23,566 nucleotides of DNA from Byssochlamys sp. IMV 00236 (GCA_001931875.2 MSJH02000351.1:1-23566); one strand, 5' to 3'. Shown: positions 1-9,432, counted from the stretch's first letter. Program-made: numbers and translations. Notes: generated from the sequence alone by a model not told the origin.

Positions 1-40
<40 letters not shown>
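1..40. repeat. Poly-T homopolymer at the window edge
   Basis: Forty consecutive T bases open the window. On the minus strand this is a poly-A run that starts directly after the TAG stop of the OSH3-like gene. It could be a genomic A-tract in the 3' untranslated region, or an assembly that stopped in a homopolymer. The sequence alone cannot separate these. Confidence 0.9.
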
Positions 41-2897
41 CTACCACAGAGGAAATATGTCTTTGGGCCATTGACCTGTTTCACGTGCATGCCAGTATTG
101 ACCACTATAAACCCATTCATCACCTTCAGAAGTAAACCATTGAGGCTTCCATTCGATACAGGCTGCCTCGAGTTCCTTGCGTTTTTCTCTTTGTTGCTGC
201 TCAATTCTAAGTTTTTCTTGATCCGCTTTATCTACTTGACCTATCATAAAAAAGTGTTGAGGATAGGGCATAGCCTTGTATATTCCTCAACCTTACCTTC
301 TTCATACAGTCTCTGATCAGGGCGAAGACGGGTATCTGTAATGGGTAACTTGCCTTGTTCAATTTCTGTAATCTCGTTTAGCTCTGTAGCAAACTTGGTA
401 AAACCATAATATTTGCTGTAATCAGGTACGCCAGGAGGACGCGCTGTCCAGAGAACAGAGAGCTTACTCTTGTCTAAGCCTACTTCTTCTGCAATGGACT
501 CGCTCCATTTGCCAGATATACGACGCTGCTTTATCCCTTGAGCATCGTAGAGAGTGGCTACAACATCGTTTCGTTTTGTTGGAGCACCGAATAATCCACC
601 ACCAGTGCCTTCTTTAAACACAATGACGGCGTATTCGCCCGTTGTCTGGTTGGTAACCTTACATTCACCCGAATGTTCCAAATACTTTTCACCCGCAATC
701 ATATTCTTCATCCAACTGGAAGGCTTAAAGAACGTATAGTGATCATCATGACCCGTGAGAGTGACATGGAAAGTACCATTGGTCATAAATTCCATTGATT
801 TTCCCCAAAACTTACTCTTTACTTCTGTTGATTGCCAGTATCTGAAACCTTTGGCCTCTGCATGAGCAGCGATTCTTAATGGGTTATGAGACACTTTTTC
901 AGCAATGAAACGAAATCCCTTATCGGGACGAATGTTTTCATAGGTCTCTGCCATCATTGGGTTGAATGGTTTTCGACCTGTTCGGTACTGAGATGATGCG
1001 TAGGTGGAAATAACAAAGGTGGTAATATACATTAATCGTTCCATAGAGTCTGTCAGTGTAGATGCCTTTTCCAAGAGCTCACAGTACTCAAGCTCTTCAC
1101 AGGCTTTTTGTAGTAGATTCAATGGTTCGTTCATACTGATGGGCATGGCAATTGTTGACAAGTCTTTGCCGACGTTCTTCCTGATTACCGAGAGTGCAGA
1201 TCCACCATCAGCCACAGCTGGACAAGGCAGGCGCGTACGTCGTTGGATATTGTTATTGACTGATTGTAAATCAAGGAATTCAGTACTTCCTGTGCCTCGA
1301 CTGTCTGTAAACACAAGCGTTAGGAAATAGAAATAAAATAAAATAAAGTTACCTGTTTCCTCTTCACTACTGGCACCATCGTCAATGCTCGATGTATGAT
1401 CCACAATGAACTCATCTTCATCTTCACTCAGCTCGATATCCTCTGCATCAAAGAATTGTTCAGAATATCCCGAGACTTGAGAGTAAACACTTGAACACCG
1501 ATGAAGCGAGGGCTCGTCGTGTTCTAGTATGGTTGACTTTTGAGGTGTGCTAGATCCGACCACAGGGGATACAGATCCCGATCGACGGTTCTTGAAGAAG
1601 CAGTTTTGAACATTGCGCCACTGTATTTCTTGCTCCTGCACGCTCGAAACGGCTGCGAGTTTTTGCTGTTCGAGTGAATGAGCAAGCTCAGCGGGAATAG
1701 ACTGAAGATAAGGTCGCAGCTGATCGAGCGTCTGCACTAACTGAGTAATGATCTGTTGACAATTGGATGATGTCTCTGCAGCCTGTTCTATCTCTGCCTT
1801 GAGTTTTTTATCGCTCTGGTTGTACATGTTTAAACTACGCGAAGAGATACGCTTGGAGTTACTGAGACTAAGGCCGCTTTGCGTTGAGGGGACTTCCTGA
1901 TCAATTTGCTGCTCTTGAATATAATTTCTTTCTCTTAAGGCAGTTGACCATGTGTCATAATCTTCCTGCGTTAAAGTCTTGAGGTGATAGATCATCGTGC
2001 CAGAGTCGATGTGGATTTGTCTTAGCTTGGGGTTATATGAGATGGTGGAAACCATGATTTGAATAGATCCCCTAATGACGCTGCTAGGAGAAGTAGAATA
2101 GGAAAGGACACCCGTCGGTGAAAGGCTAAACCAGCGTTTAGCCCAACCTTTTTTTAATAAAAGGGGAGACATAAGTGCTGACAGTTTCCCAATTAAAGCA
2201 ATTCACTGTACCTTGCATCTTTTTTCTCTTCTTCTTTAATAGCCAACCCGTCATTTCATGCTGTGTTGGTACTTCGACATCCTCAGGACTGCCCAAAGCA
2301 ACCGAGTAAGTCAACATCTTTGGAGTATTTCTCGAAAACGTATTGTCTAACAACATCAATGTCTAATGAATTAACAAGAAAAAAGGGAGCTTACCAAAGA
2401 CTAGTACATAATTCCCCGGCTCCTCTACCTTATAAGTTCCCTGCACCTTTTGATTACATGATTGTGTGTGTTGTATAGGGATGATTTCTTCAAGGCCACT
2501 TTCTTTTAATTTGACGGTAGCAACCGATTTGGATCGTGGTCTAGTTGAATGATGATTGTTTTGATGTTGAATATAAGTGGATTCAATATCATCATCAATC
2601 GATATTGCATCTTACACAAACTTAGCAACTGTAACCATAACAACAACAATAAAAGTTACCTGCTTGAGGAATGTCAATGGAGGCTAATGACATTTGTCTT
2701 TTTTGTAATGGTTGTTGTTGAGCACGAAATATGATGTCAGACGAATTGGGTAAAGGTTCCTTTTCTCTTCTACGGAATAGACCGAATGATATATTATTCC
2801 TTTTTGTTGTAAAAGACCACCTTATTACTGTCCCTTGAGTGGGCACATAGATATTATACAGATAAGAGTCTCTCGGTTGAACTTGTACAACTTCCAT
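41..2897 (-). CDS. OSH3: Oxysterol-binding protein, Osh3 type (GOLD-PH-FFAT-ORD)
   Basis: Predicted lipid-transfer protein of 863 residues acting at ER-plasma membrane contacts, by analogy with yeast Osh3. Six exons (minus strand, 5' to 3'): 2897-2660, 2610-2395, 2346-2212, 2147-1353, 1304-297, 240-41. Introns are 48-64 nt with GT-AG ends. One acceptor (2611) reads TGTGTAAG. Domains: an N-terminal GOLD-like domain (opens with PRDSYLYNIYVPTQG and contains GNYVLVFDNTFSRN across an exon join); a PH domain from about residue 183 (MTGWLLKKKRKKMQGWAKRW) to 273; an acidic Ser-rich linker with a FFAT-like motif QFFDAED near residue 430, expected to bind VAP; then the sterol/PI4P-binding ORD to the C terminus (ends YWHARETGQWPKDIFPLW). 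GOLD plus PH plus ORD is the Osh3 architecture. Oddity: the ORD signature EQVSHHPP reads EKVSHNPL here. The 48-nt intron 1305-1352 is in frame and stop-free, so its retention is possible. Confidence 0.9.
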
Positions 2898-3081
2898 TGA
2901 AGCAAGAACAAAAACAGGAAAGAAAGAAAGAGAAAGAGTGAATTTAAATTTCTATTTAAAAAAGGTTCAAAGGGAGAAAGAGAAACAGATTAAATCCAAT
3001 TTTTGGTCATCAATAAAGAGCCATTTTTGGGTTTTTTATTATTATTATTGTTATTATTCACACGATTTTTTATTTTTTACA
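2898..3081. other. Intergenic region between OSH3-like and PEF1-like genes
   Basis: This is 184 bp of A/T-rich DNA serving as the OSH3 5' flank and the PEF1 3' flank. An AATAAA motif on the minus strand lies at 3069-3074, just after the PEF1 stop. A run of ATT/GTT-type repeats lies near 3035-3060. No coding potential is seen. Confidence 0.6.
3069..3074 (-). terminator. Candidate poly(A) signal of the PEF1-like gene
   Basis: The minus strand reads AATAAA 8 nt beyond the TAA stop of the penta-EF-hand gene. Position and sequence match a eukaryotic polyadenylation hexamer. Confidence 0.45.
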
Positions 3082-4065
3082 TTAAGCTCGTTGACGAACA
3101 ACAAGGTCCAAAAACTATATTAAAGGATAAGAATGGATGATAAAACTATGAACGCATTAACTTTACCTGTTCATAATTGATTTGAATCCATCCATCGTTA
3201 TCATTATCAAATTGTCTAAATGAATCAGTCAATGTCTTGACTGTAACACATGCTTGAACAAAGTTATCGAATGTAACATCTCCTTTTCCTGTTTTATTTA
3301 CAGTAGCTGTTAATTCATGGTAAATATCCTCCCTTTACAAACCCATGACGCTGACTTACCGTAACGATCAAACTTTTGAATTAATGTGTTAATAAACTTG
3401 GGTGATACATTGAAGCCAAATGTTCTCAAGGCATTTCCCATTTCAGTCTCATTAATGCTTCCTGAACGATCAACATCAAATGCTTGGAAGCATTTCTTCC
3501 AATCCTCGATATATTTCCATAAGCCAGAAAACTCATTAAAGTTAATGGTACCACTGTTATCTAATATGCTATATTAATATATTTTTGATAGATGAATTTT
3601 ATATTTTACTTACCAGAGTCAAACATGTTGACCATCAAACGAACAGTTTCAATATTAAATGGACTCCAGTCACCATTAATAAGTGCTCTTTGCAATTCAT
3701 CAGCTGATAATTGACCTGAACCATCTGTATCAACTGCTTTAAACCATGTCCACAACTGTTGTTGGTCAGCTGATGGCGCTACTACGAGATGAGTAGACAG
3801 TATAAAAAAAAGACATATATACATTACCACCGTAGGGAGCTTGAGCACCATAACCTTGCTGTTGTTGATGTTGTTGTTGTTGTTGTTGTTGTTGAATACC
3901 TTGGCCATAACCTCCACCACCAGCGGAGTGAGGAGCAGGAGTACCCGGAGGAGGGGCTTGCTGTTGGTACCCACCATAACCAGGAGGAGGTCTTTGTTGA
4001 TATCCACCACTGCCTGGAGGAGGTGCTTGACCGTATTGTGGAGGAGGAGGTTGTTGGTAAGACAT
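3082..4065 (-). CDS. PEF1: Penta-EF-hand calcium-binding protein (Pef1/ALG-2-like)
   Basis: Calcium sensor of the PEF family, 252 residues. Exons: 4065-3828, 3778-3614, 3560-3360, 3288-3167, 3114-3082, with GT-AG introns of 49, 53, 71 and 52 nt. Joined length 759 nt is an exact multiple of three. The N terminus (about 80 residues) is Pro/Gly/Gln/Tyr-rich with PPPG repeats and a Gln tract, as in PEF1 and ALG-2 homologues, where it is flexible and mediates partners. EF loops are visible as DTDGSGQLSADE, DSDNSGTINFNE and DVDRSGSINETE, and NDNDGWIQINYEQ is the fourth. FDRYGKGDVTFDNF and the closing FLDLVVRQRA match the ALG-2 C-terminal dimerising region. For exon 4, acceptor AAAACAG was chosen over AACAG because it gives the family spacing FDRYGKG. 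The alternative would add six residues. Start is the first ATG before the PPPP-rich head. Confidence 0.9.
3833..3897. repeat. Gln-coding trinucleotide repeat in PEF1-like exon 1
   Basis: An imperfect GTT/GTTGTTGCT repeat on the plus strand reads as CAA/CAG codons on the minus strand. It gives two Gln runs (eight and four residues) split by His in the disordered N terminus. It is likely length-variable between strains. Confidence 0.7.
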
Positions 4066-4166
4066 TTTTAAAAGTGAGAAAAAAGAAAAGAAAAGAAGGA
4101 AAAAGTGTACGTGTTTATTAGACTTTTTATAGCTCATTCAATTTCCGCTTTCGTATATAAATAAGG

Positions 4167-5862
4167 CTAAAGCTTATTATGCCATCTTTTATCATGTAAC
4201 CAAGCATCAACAAGCACATAGGCAAGTGACCCTTTGAATGGTAGATTGAGTGGCGCATTTGCTTCTCCTTTCATCGCAGCCATGACTTCTGACCTTGTAA
4301 ACCACTTGGCTGACTCTAATTCATCATCCGAAAATGAAATTTGCGTGGTTAGTGCCTCAGCATGAAATCCAAGCATAAGTGAATTTGGGAATGGCTAAAA
4401 ATAGATGTAAGCATATCAATTGGCTTGGCGACAAACTTCTTCCTTTCTTTACCCATGGTTGACTACTGTGGTATGCTACTCGATTTACGATAATACCTGT
4501 TTCTTCAAGCGCTTCTCGACGTACTGCTTCTTCTAAACTTTCGGCTGCTTCTATGAAACCTGTCGCGCTTGTTAAAAGATATATGTATACATAGAAATAT
4601 ACGCACTATACCTGATATACACGAATACATATTCTTGGGCCATCTCTTTTGGCGACCCAATAATATCTTGTCTTCATTTGGATGAATAATGCAAGCAATG
4701 ACAACAGCATCTATTTATAATGTAATTAGTTTATTTGTCCTACTCCTTTCCCTTTTGAAGGCAGAGTGATTTCATTTGTGTACACTTTACCTGTTCTTGG
4801 ATAGGCAAAATTTTGAATTCCGGCGTGGCTGATGCACTTGGGTGCCTCCTTTGTTGAGGTACAGGTGCGTTTGTGGCCCCCTTCCGCCATTACAGTTTTA
4901 CTTCCGCAAGCAGAGCAAAATAAGTTGCGTGAATTCCAATCGACTAGAAGAAACATGATTATTTACTCTTGATATTTGTATATAATTTACCCATGGCCGC
5001 AGCTTGTGCAATGATTGCACTGGTTGACCTTTTGAGTGTAAATGCACGTGGAAGAGTTGGGCAGAATTCAAATGAGCTAGATTCATATCCTTTTTGTTGT
5101 AATTGTTATTAACTTTTTTTTTTTTTTTTTTGTTAATATAGAAATGTACAAACAACATTTACCTTTAACAAGTGCATTCAACTCATTTTCATATTTTCCT
5201 TTAGGTGTTAAATCCAAAGCCCAGTAAGCTTCACCATCTTGTCCTTTACCATTTGTCTCATCGATACCCAAAAAGATAAGAATGATTTCATCATTGGTTT
5301 TATTGAACCCATTCTCACTGTACACTTTATCCACAATAGAAGCAACATCATTATAGCTAACAAGGTGAAGCTGACCAGATTCATCATATAAAGCCTTTAA
5401 TTCTTTCAACACGACATATTTCGAACGTGGGGATTTGGCAAGTTCAGAAAGGAATTCAGCTGAATCTCTCGCCCAACCATATCTAACAACCTCAAAAATG
5501 AATAACACAACTTTACCTTGAGGAGGATATACAATTTACCTATTTAAGTGATTTCCTGCAAAGACATTGATTTGATTGTCAGGAAAAGAGCGGACAACAG
5601 TCGATGTCTCTTGCAACAGATTAGCAATTTCGGTGTTTCCCCAAAAAGCAGCTAGTTGGGCAGCCGTCTTTCCTTCAGAGTTGGTTTGGTGTATATCTGC
5701 ACCGTTCTCTTTCAGGAACTTGGCTACTTCCTGTTGTCCAAATCGTGCAGCAAAATGAAGAGGTGTCCATTCACGTTCGTTTTTATCATTGATATGAGCC
5801 AAGTTTGATCTTATATAATCTAAATCGCCAGAGGCTGCAGCTTCAAAAACGTTGTTGCTCAT
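4167..5862 (-). CDS. NUDT12: NUDT12-type NAD(H) pyrophosphatase (ankyrin, zinc ribbon, Nudix)
   Basis: Hydrolyses NADH/NAD-type dinucleotides to NMNH plus AMP and may remove NAD caps from RNA, as known for NUDT12/NPY1/NudC. It is 442 residues, close to human NUDT12. Exons: 5862-5540, 5482-5163, 5089-4991, 4943-4791, 4710-4612, 4559-4453, 4394-4167 (1329 nt, multiple of three). Order: two or three ankyrin repeats ([20 protein letters not shown], then [20 protein letters not shown]); an N-terminal Nudix-like domain; a zinc ribbon CSAC...C...C; then the Nudix box [20 protein letters not shown] followed by TG. After it comes the NADH-pyrophosphatase signature SQPWPFPNS, split by an intron after the W. 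The protein ends NKL, resembling a peroxisomal PTS1 tripeptide, consistent with peroxisomal NUDT12/Npy1. The start at 5862 follows a pyrimidine-rich stretch. An upstream in-frame ATG at 5904 would add MRKHRKISLFFSFA and is less likely. Confidence 0.93.
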
Positions 5863-6703
5863 TGCAAAAGAAAAGAAAAGTGATATCTTTCGGTGTTTTC
5901 TCACAATTTGTCAGCATTTAAACATAGTGCAACCCTACATGAAGACACCTGTCCTTTGTTTAAAAAAAACCCCCCTTAACGACCGTATTTGAAAAAGATA
6001 TCAAGAAACCAATACCATAGCTGTTGAAGGTAATTGCACTTCATCTTTTGGTATAAACGACCTATTTTGCTCACATTACATAATATTGAAAAACCAAGCC
6101 AAATCGAGAAAATCAGCCTAATAATTTTTCTTTGGATGATTGATACTCATGGCAGTCCCTTTATTTCTGCTGACTGATACAAGTAAATGCATTAATATCG
6201 CCTTTAAGGAAATGGCATCACAGTTGTGTAACTCTGACCAAACATATGAAGACAACAGAAACATATGTTAAGTCTCGACAAGTGCTTTGAAAGCTATCAT
6301 GTCACTTCAGTATATACCAAAACAGGTCTTGTTGCAAAGGGTAATTCGAAAGTGTTAATGTTTGAACGAACATATCTTGCAAGATTATAACCTCTAAAAC
6401 ATACTCATATTATTGATGATATATTATGCCCACACCTTAGTTAAAGTGATATCTCTTCTTGCTTATGATTGACGATAAGGTCAAGCTCCTTTTACACTTT
6501 TTACAAATGAAAGCTTGTTTGAAACATATGGAAAAAGGCATGTTTATATATAGTTTTACGCAGTACTAATATTTCTACTATACAAAAATTTAGTAAAAAT
6601 CAAAGTTTTTGGATCAAGTAAAATTATCAGACATCTTCTTTACCTGTAACAATTTTTATCCCAGAAAGGAAACCATGTTCATTACGGTGATTTTATACAG
6701 CAT
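5863..6703. other. Gene-poor interval upstream of the NUDT12-like gene
   Basis: About 840 bp, A+T-rich. The part nearest 5862 carries the CT-rich leader of the NUDT12-like gene on the minus strand. A short plus-strand reading frame at 6149-6271 (40 codons, MAVPLFLLTDTSKCINIAFK then continuing) has reasonable codon composition but no recognisable family and ends quickly. No tRNA, no obvious terminal inverted repeat and no other gene was found. The 3' part adjoins the Fanzor relic and may contain the right end of that element. Confidence 0.5.
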
Positions 6704-7103
6704 TTAATTTCTTCTATACTTGGAAGGTCGACCTCTTCCATCCCAAATCGAAAGAGAAATAGACAGCATATTCTTGCAAGCGTTGATATCTCGTTGCCAT
6801 AATGTCTTGCAGGTGTTACAAATCAGGGCACTACAACCTTTCAATTCAGACATTCTTGCAAGAGGATCGTTAGTACAGGCATTACAAACTTTTGAAGCCT
6901 TGTACTCATCAATTGTAACGGCAATGAGATCTCCAGCTGCCTCTCTTCTTTTTACCGCCCGCCAAAGAACGCCAGTGACACCACATCTGTTTCCCTTCAG
7001 CTTTATCGAGTCTTTACCAAGCATTTCCGCACCAAAGACCACAAGGGGCACTTTCTCTCTTTCCATTTGGAACTTTGTGGGCTTCCACTTTTGGTTTCTT
7101 TAA
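6704..7103 (-). pseudogene. Truncated Fanzor (eukaryotic TnpB-like RNA-guided nuclease), C-terminal part
   Basis: A minus-strand frame open from just after a TAA at 7101-7103 to a stop at 6704; the first ATG is at 7066 (120 codons). It matches the C-terminal third of Fanzor/TnpB nucleases: VTIDEYKASKVCNAC, then a second zinc-knuckle half CNTC (C61, C64, C83, C86 counted from the ATG), then QRDINACKNM, which carries the RuvC-III aspartate (D93). It ends with GRGRPSKYRRN, a short basic tail. The upstream two thirds, with the RuvC-I and RuvC-II acidic residues, are missing, and the frame is closed where the oppositely oriented Tc1 transposase begins. It therefore cannot encode an active nuclease as read. 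Fanzor genes are known passengers of eukaryotic DNA transposons including Tc1/mariner. An unspliced upstream exon elsewhere cannot be fully excluded. Confidence 0.8.
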
Positions 7104-7119
7104 AACAATAATTAGGTAA

Positions 7120-8134
7120 GGCTTGATTATCAAAGCTAAAACTGATTATATAGTTAAATCAACAGTACAAAGAACAATTGATAAAATAACAAAGCTGTAT
7201 CGCCTCTACTAATCAATAAAAAAGATAGAATCCGCAAAAATCAATGAGAGATCCAAGAGACTGCTTATGAGGACCATAGGAGATGATCCATTCGTAACAT
7301 ACGACCGTCTGAGATTAGAACTGCATAACGTAGATGTAGAGGTCTGTAGACAGAGTGTTATCAGCAGTTTGAAGAGGATGGGGTATGGTTATTACTTCGC
7401 TGCTCATAAGCTAGCGTTGACAGAAGAGCACATGAAGAAAAGGCTTCACTGGACCCAGGAACATGTCAATTGGACGGTCGAACAGTGGTCTAGCGTCATT
7501 TGGGGCGATGAATCTCGGTTCACTGTTACCGGTAACGATGGTGGGTGCCAGAGTCATCAGAAAAGTTGGTGAACGATATGACACTAAGCATATTGTACCA
7601 ACGAAGAAGTATGGAGGCGGTGGAGTGATGGTATGCAGCTGCTTTCATGCTAATGGTCTTGATCCTTTGGTCTTGGTTGACGGTACAGTTGATCAAGACA
7701 AATGTATAAATATTTTAGCCCAAAACTTTCATCCCTGGTTAGCGCAACTCTGCCAGCAAGAGGACAGAGACTTCATATTACAAGAAGATGGAGCTAGCTG
7801 CCATACTGGTGGTTATGCACGATGGTGGAAGGAAACCCACCAGATCAGGGGCTTTGAGTACTGGCCCGCACAAAGTCCTGATTTGAACCCAATAGAGAAT
7901 GTTTGGGCCAATTTGGGTAATCTTATCAAGGAAAGAAGAAGTGAGATAAGAAATACTGAAGAGTTGAGTACTGTATTGAGAGAAGAGTGGGAGAAAATAA
8001 GCCCTGGATTAGCGACATGTTTGGTCGGAAGCATAAGGGCTCGATGCGAGGCGGTAGTTGCCGCAAAAGGAGGGTCGACGAAATATTTTATTTTATATCC
8101 TGTCAATAAACATGTCAAAGCTTATTCTTTATAA
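7120..8134 (+). pseudogene. Degenerate Tc1/mariner-type transposase
   Basis: Cut-and-paste transposase in pieces. An N-terminal helix-turn-helix relic (IVKSTVQRTIDKITKLYRLY) lies at about 7120-7209 and is closed by an in-frame TAA at 7210-7212. The same frame continues with INERSKRLLMRTIGDDPFVT and the HTH/Arg-rich region, reaching VIWGDESRFTVTGNDGG, whose D (7507-7509) is the first catalytic Asp. Near 7541-7549 the frame shifts by one base. The second frame resumes as RKVGERYDTKHIVPTKKYGG and runs to 8134, with the second Asp in LQEDGASCHT (7787-7789) and the catalytic Glu in SPDLNPIENVW (7895-7897). There are 35 residues between the second D and the E. A further stop at 7117-7119 precedes the HTH piece and no clear initiator was found. 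The stop plus the frameshift mark it as inactive. Clear terminal inverted repeats were not located. Confidence 0.88.
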
Positions 8135-8495
8135 ACACAGAATCACCAAACACTGAAGGGGAGGAGTAATGGCTTTCCAAACATTTGGTATAAAATTTGC
8201 GGAAGGTTAATTTACATTTTCGTACGAAACCGAATTATGTGTGACTGTAGAGTGATTAAACTAAATAAAACGCGACTTTTTATTTTTCATTTACATTTAT
8301 AATAAAAGCGTACTCCTTTCAGTTCTCAAGAGAATAAAGTCTTGATTAACAGGATTAACCACGAGAAGGTAAGAGTACATATGATCCCAAAAAAAGAAGG
8401 TATACACTGAATGTCAATGGTGTATATACCTTGTAAAAAGGGAGTGATGTACCAAGAATGAACTTATACATCTGAAAAACCTAGAAAGTACAAGT
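8135..8495. other. Flank of the transposase relic
   Basis: A+T-rich sequence after the transposase stop. It probably includes the 3' end of the Tc1-like element, but no matching terminal inverted repeat could be paired by eye with the 5' side. TTTGCGGA at about 8196 is the inverse of TCCGCAAA at 7231, but the latter lies in coding sequence and may be chance. A hairpin at 8397-8432 is listed separately. Confidence 0.4.
8397..8432. repeat. Short inverted repeat (hairpin)
   Basis: The left arm AAGGTATACAC (8397-8407) and the right arm GTGTATATACCTT (8420-8432) pair along eleven bases with a two-base bulge (TA) and a 12-nt loop. It sits between the transposase relic and the C/G-richer segment, so it could be an element boundary. 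Confidence 0.6.
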
Positions 8496-8890
8496 TGAAC
8501 AGCCCCAACCAATAAATCTAGGAGAGCCTCTGCCCCAGGTAAAAGGATCACTGTCCTTATCAGCCGGATTGACAGACTGCCAACAGGTAGCTATCGATAG
8601 GCCCAACCTCGTCTACCAGTCGTCTCGCAAGCTCAGAAGATGGTTTTGACTCAGCAAACTACTCAAAATAGCTTTTGGTTCGATACCGCCTAACAACAGC
8701 ATAAGCATTTATTCGAGTAGCCACACTTAGAGAGCATTTCTCTGTTCACAGATAAAGGGCAAAGCGGTTAATCACATACAGGGCCTGGTTCCAACCGATG
8801 TAGCCAGCCCAGAATCTGCAAGTCACTTGAATCACCAATATGACCGTACTAGGGTTACAGTGTGAACAGAGAGCGTGTCCAGTCCTCTAA
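8496..8890. other. C/G-richer structured segment of unknown nature (repeat or ncRNA candidate)
   Basis: Roughly 400 bp whose composition is clearly less A+T-rich than its surroundings, without a long ORF. It contains a perfect 12-bp inverted repeat, TCTCTGTTCACA at 8739-8750 and TGTGAACAGAGA at 8861-8872. Nested inside the 110-nt interval is a second stem (GGGCCTGG with CCAGCCC, one bulge, around 8780-8811). A box-B-like GGTTCGATACC lies at 8677-8687. On the minus strand a short frame reads VTCRFWAGYIGWNQALYVIN before closing. It could be a dispersed repeat copy, a Pol III-type element or a structured RNA. I cannot assign it to a known RNA family. Confidence 0.45.
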
Positions 8891-9432
8891 AGGATGAACA
8901 GAGCCAAAGCACAAAGCATCGTCACAGGGAGAAAAAAAGCAAGGAGTATCTGTGAAGAAAAGAGAAAAGAAAAAAAGGGGAGGAAAAAAGAGGTTGGCCA
9001 GAAATGCTCTAAAGCGTTGACGATGAGTCTTCTAATTAACGAGCTTCTATTGGCTAACGTGCGTTTTTGTTTATGCACATGTGATTCAAGTCTCTCCATC
9101 ATTCTGCCTTTCCCTGCAAGCCCTGAATGGTTGCGAATGGACAATGTCCTTCTTAAACGAAATGCAATGAATAAATAAATTATGAATGATGTGCCCATCA
9201 TTTATGGATTTATTATTCAAATGAAATAGTAGACACATCAAGAATGCAGTTGAAATCCAGCTCAAAGGGAAAATGTTAATGAAATGAGTACTTGCATTGA
9301 TATATGTAGGAAGAGACAGTAAAAGGCTTCTTAGTACTGCATTAACAAACTTTGTTAAAAGGAAGAACATGTAAATTAGATTGTTAATGAGCACAGAGAC
9401 AAACCGTTTTAGCTCAAATTTCATTTAATTTA
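8891..9432. other. Intergenic, 3' flank of the S9 peptidase
   Basis: A/G-rich then A+T-rich DNA. Open frames of about 100 codons exist on both strands but are Lys/Arg- or Leu/Phe-rich, resemble no family and look like chance. On the minus strand AATAAA overlaps the peptidase stop (9429-9434) and could help 3'-end formation. Confidence 0.45.

Noticed and set aside
7813..8118. Minus-strand frame inside the transposase
   Set aside because: It is the complement of the transposase catalytic region, whose motifs on the plus strand are unmistakable.
7231..8203. TCCGCAAA / TTTGCGGA as terminal inverted repeats of the Tc1 element
   Set aside because: Only eight bases long, and the left copy lies within transposase coding sequence, so it cannot be the element end.
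8641..8700. Possible tRNA suggested by GGTTCGATACC
   Set aside because: The bases flanking the T-loop-like motif do not form a T stem, and no matching acceptor or anticodon arm could be built around it.
8887..9424. Overlapping open frames of 94-112 codons on both strands
   Set aside because: Composition is skewed (Lys/Arg- or Leu/Phe/Ile-rich), no domain is recognisable, no splice signals are consistent, and they overlap each other on opposite strands.
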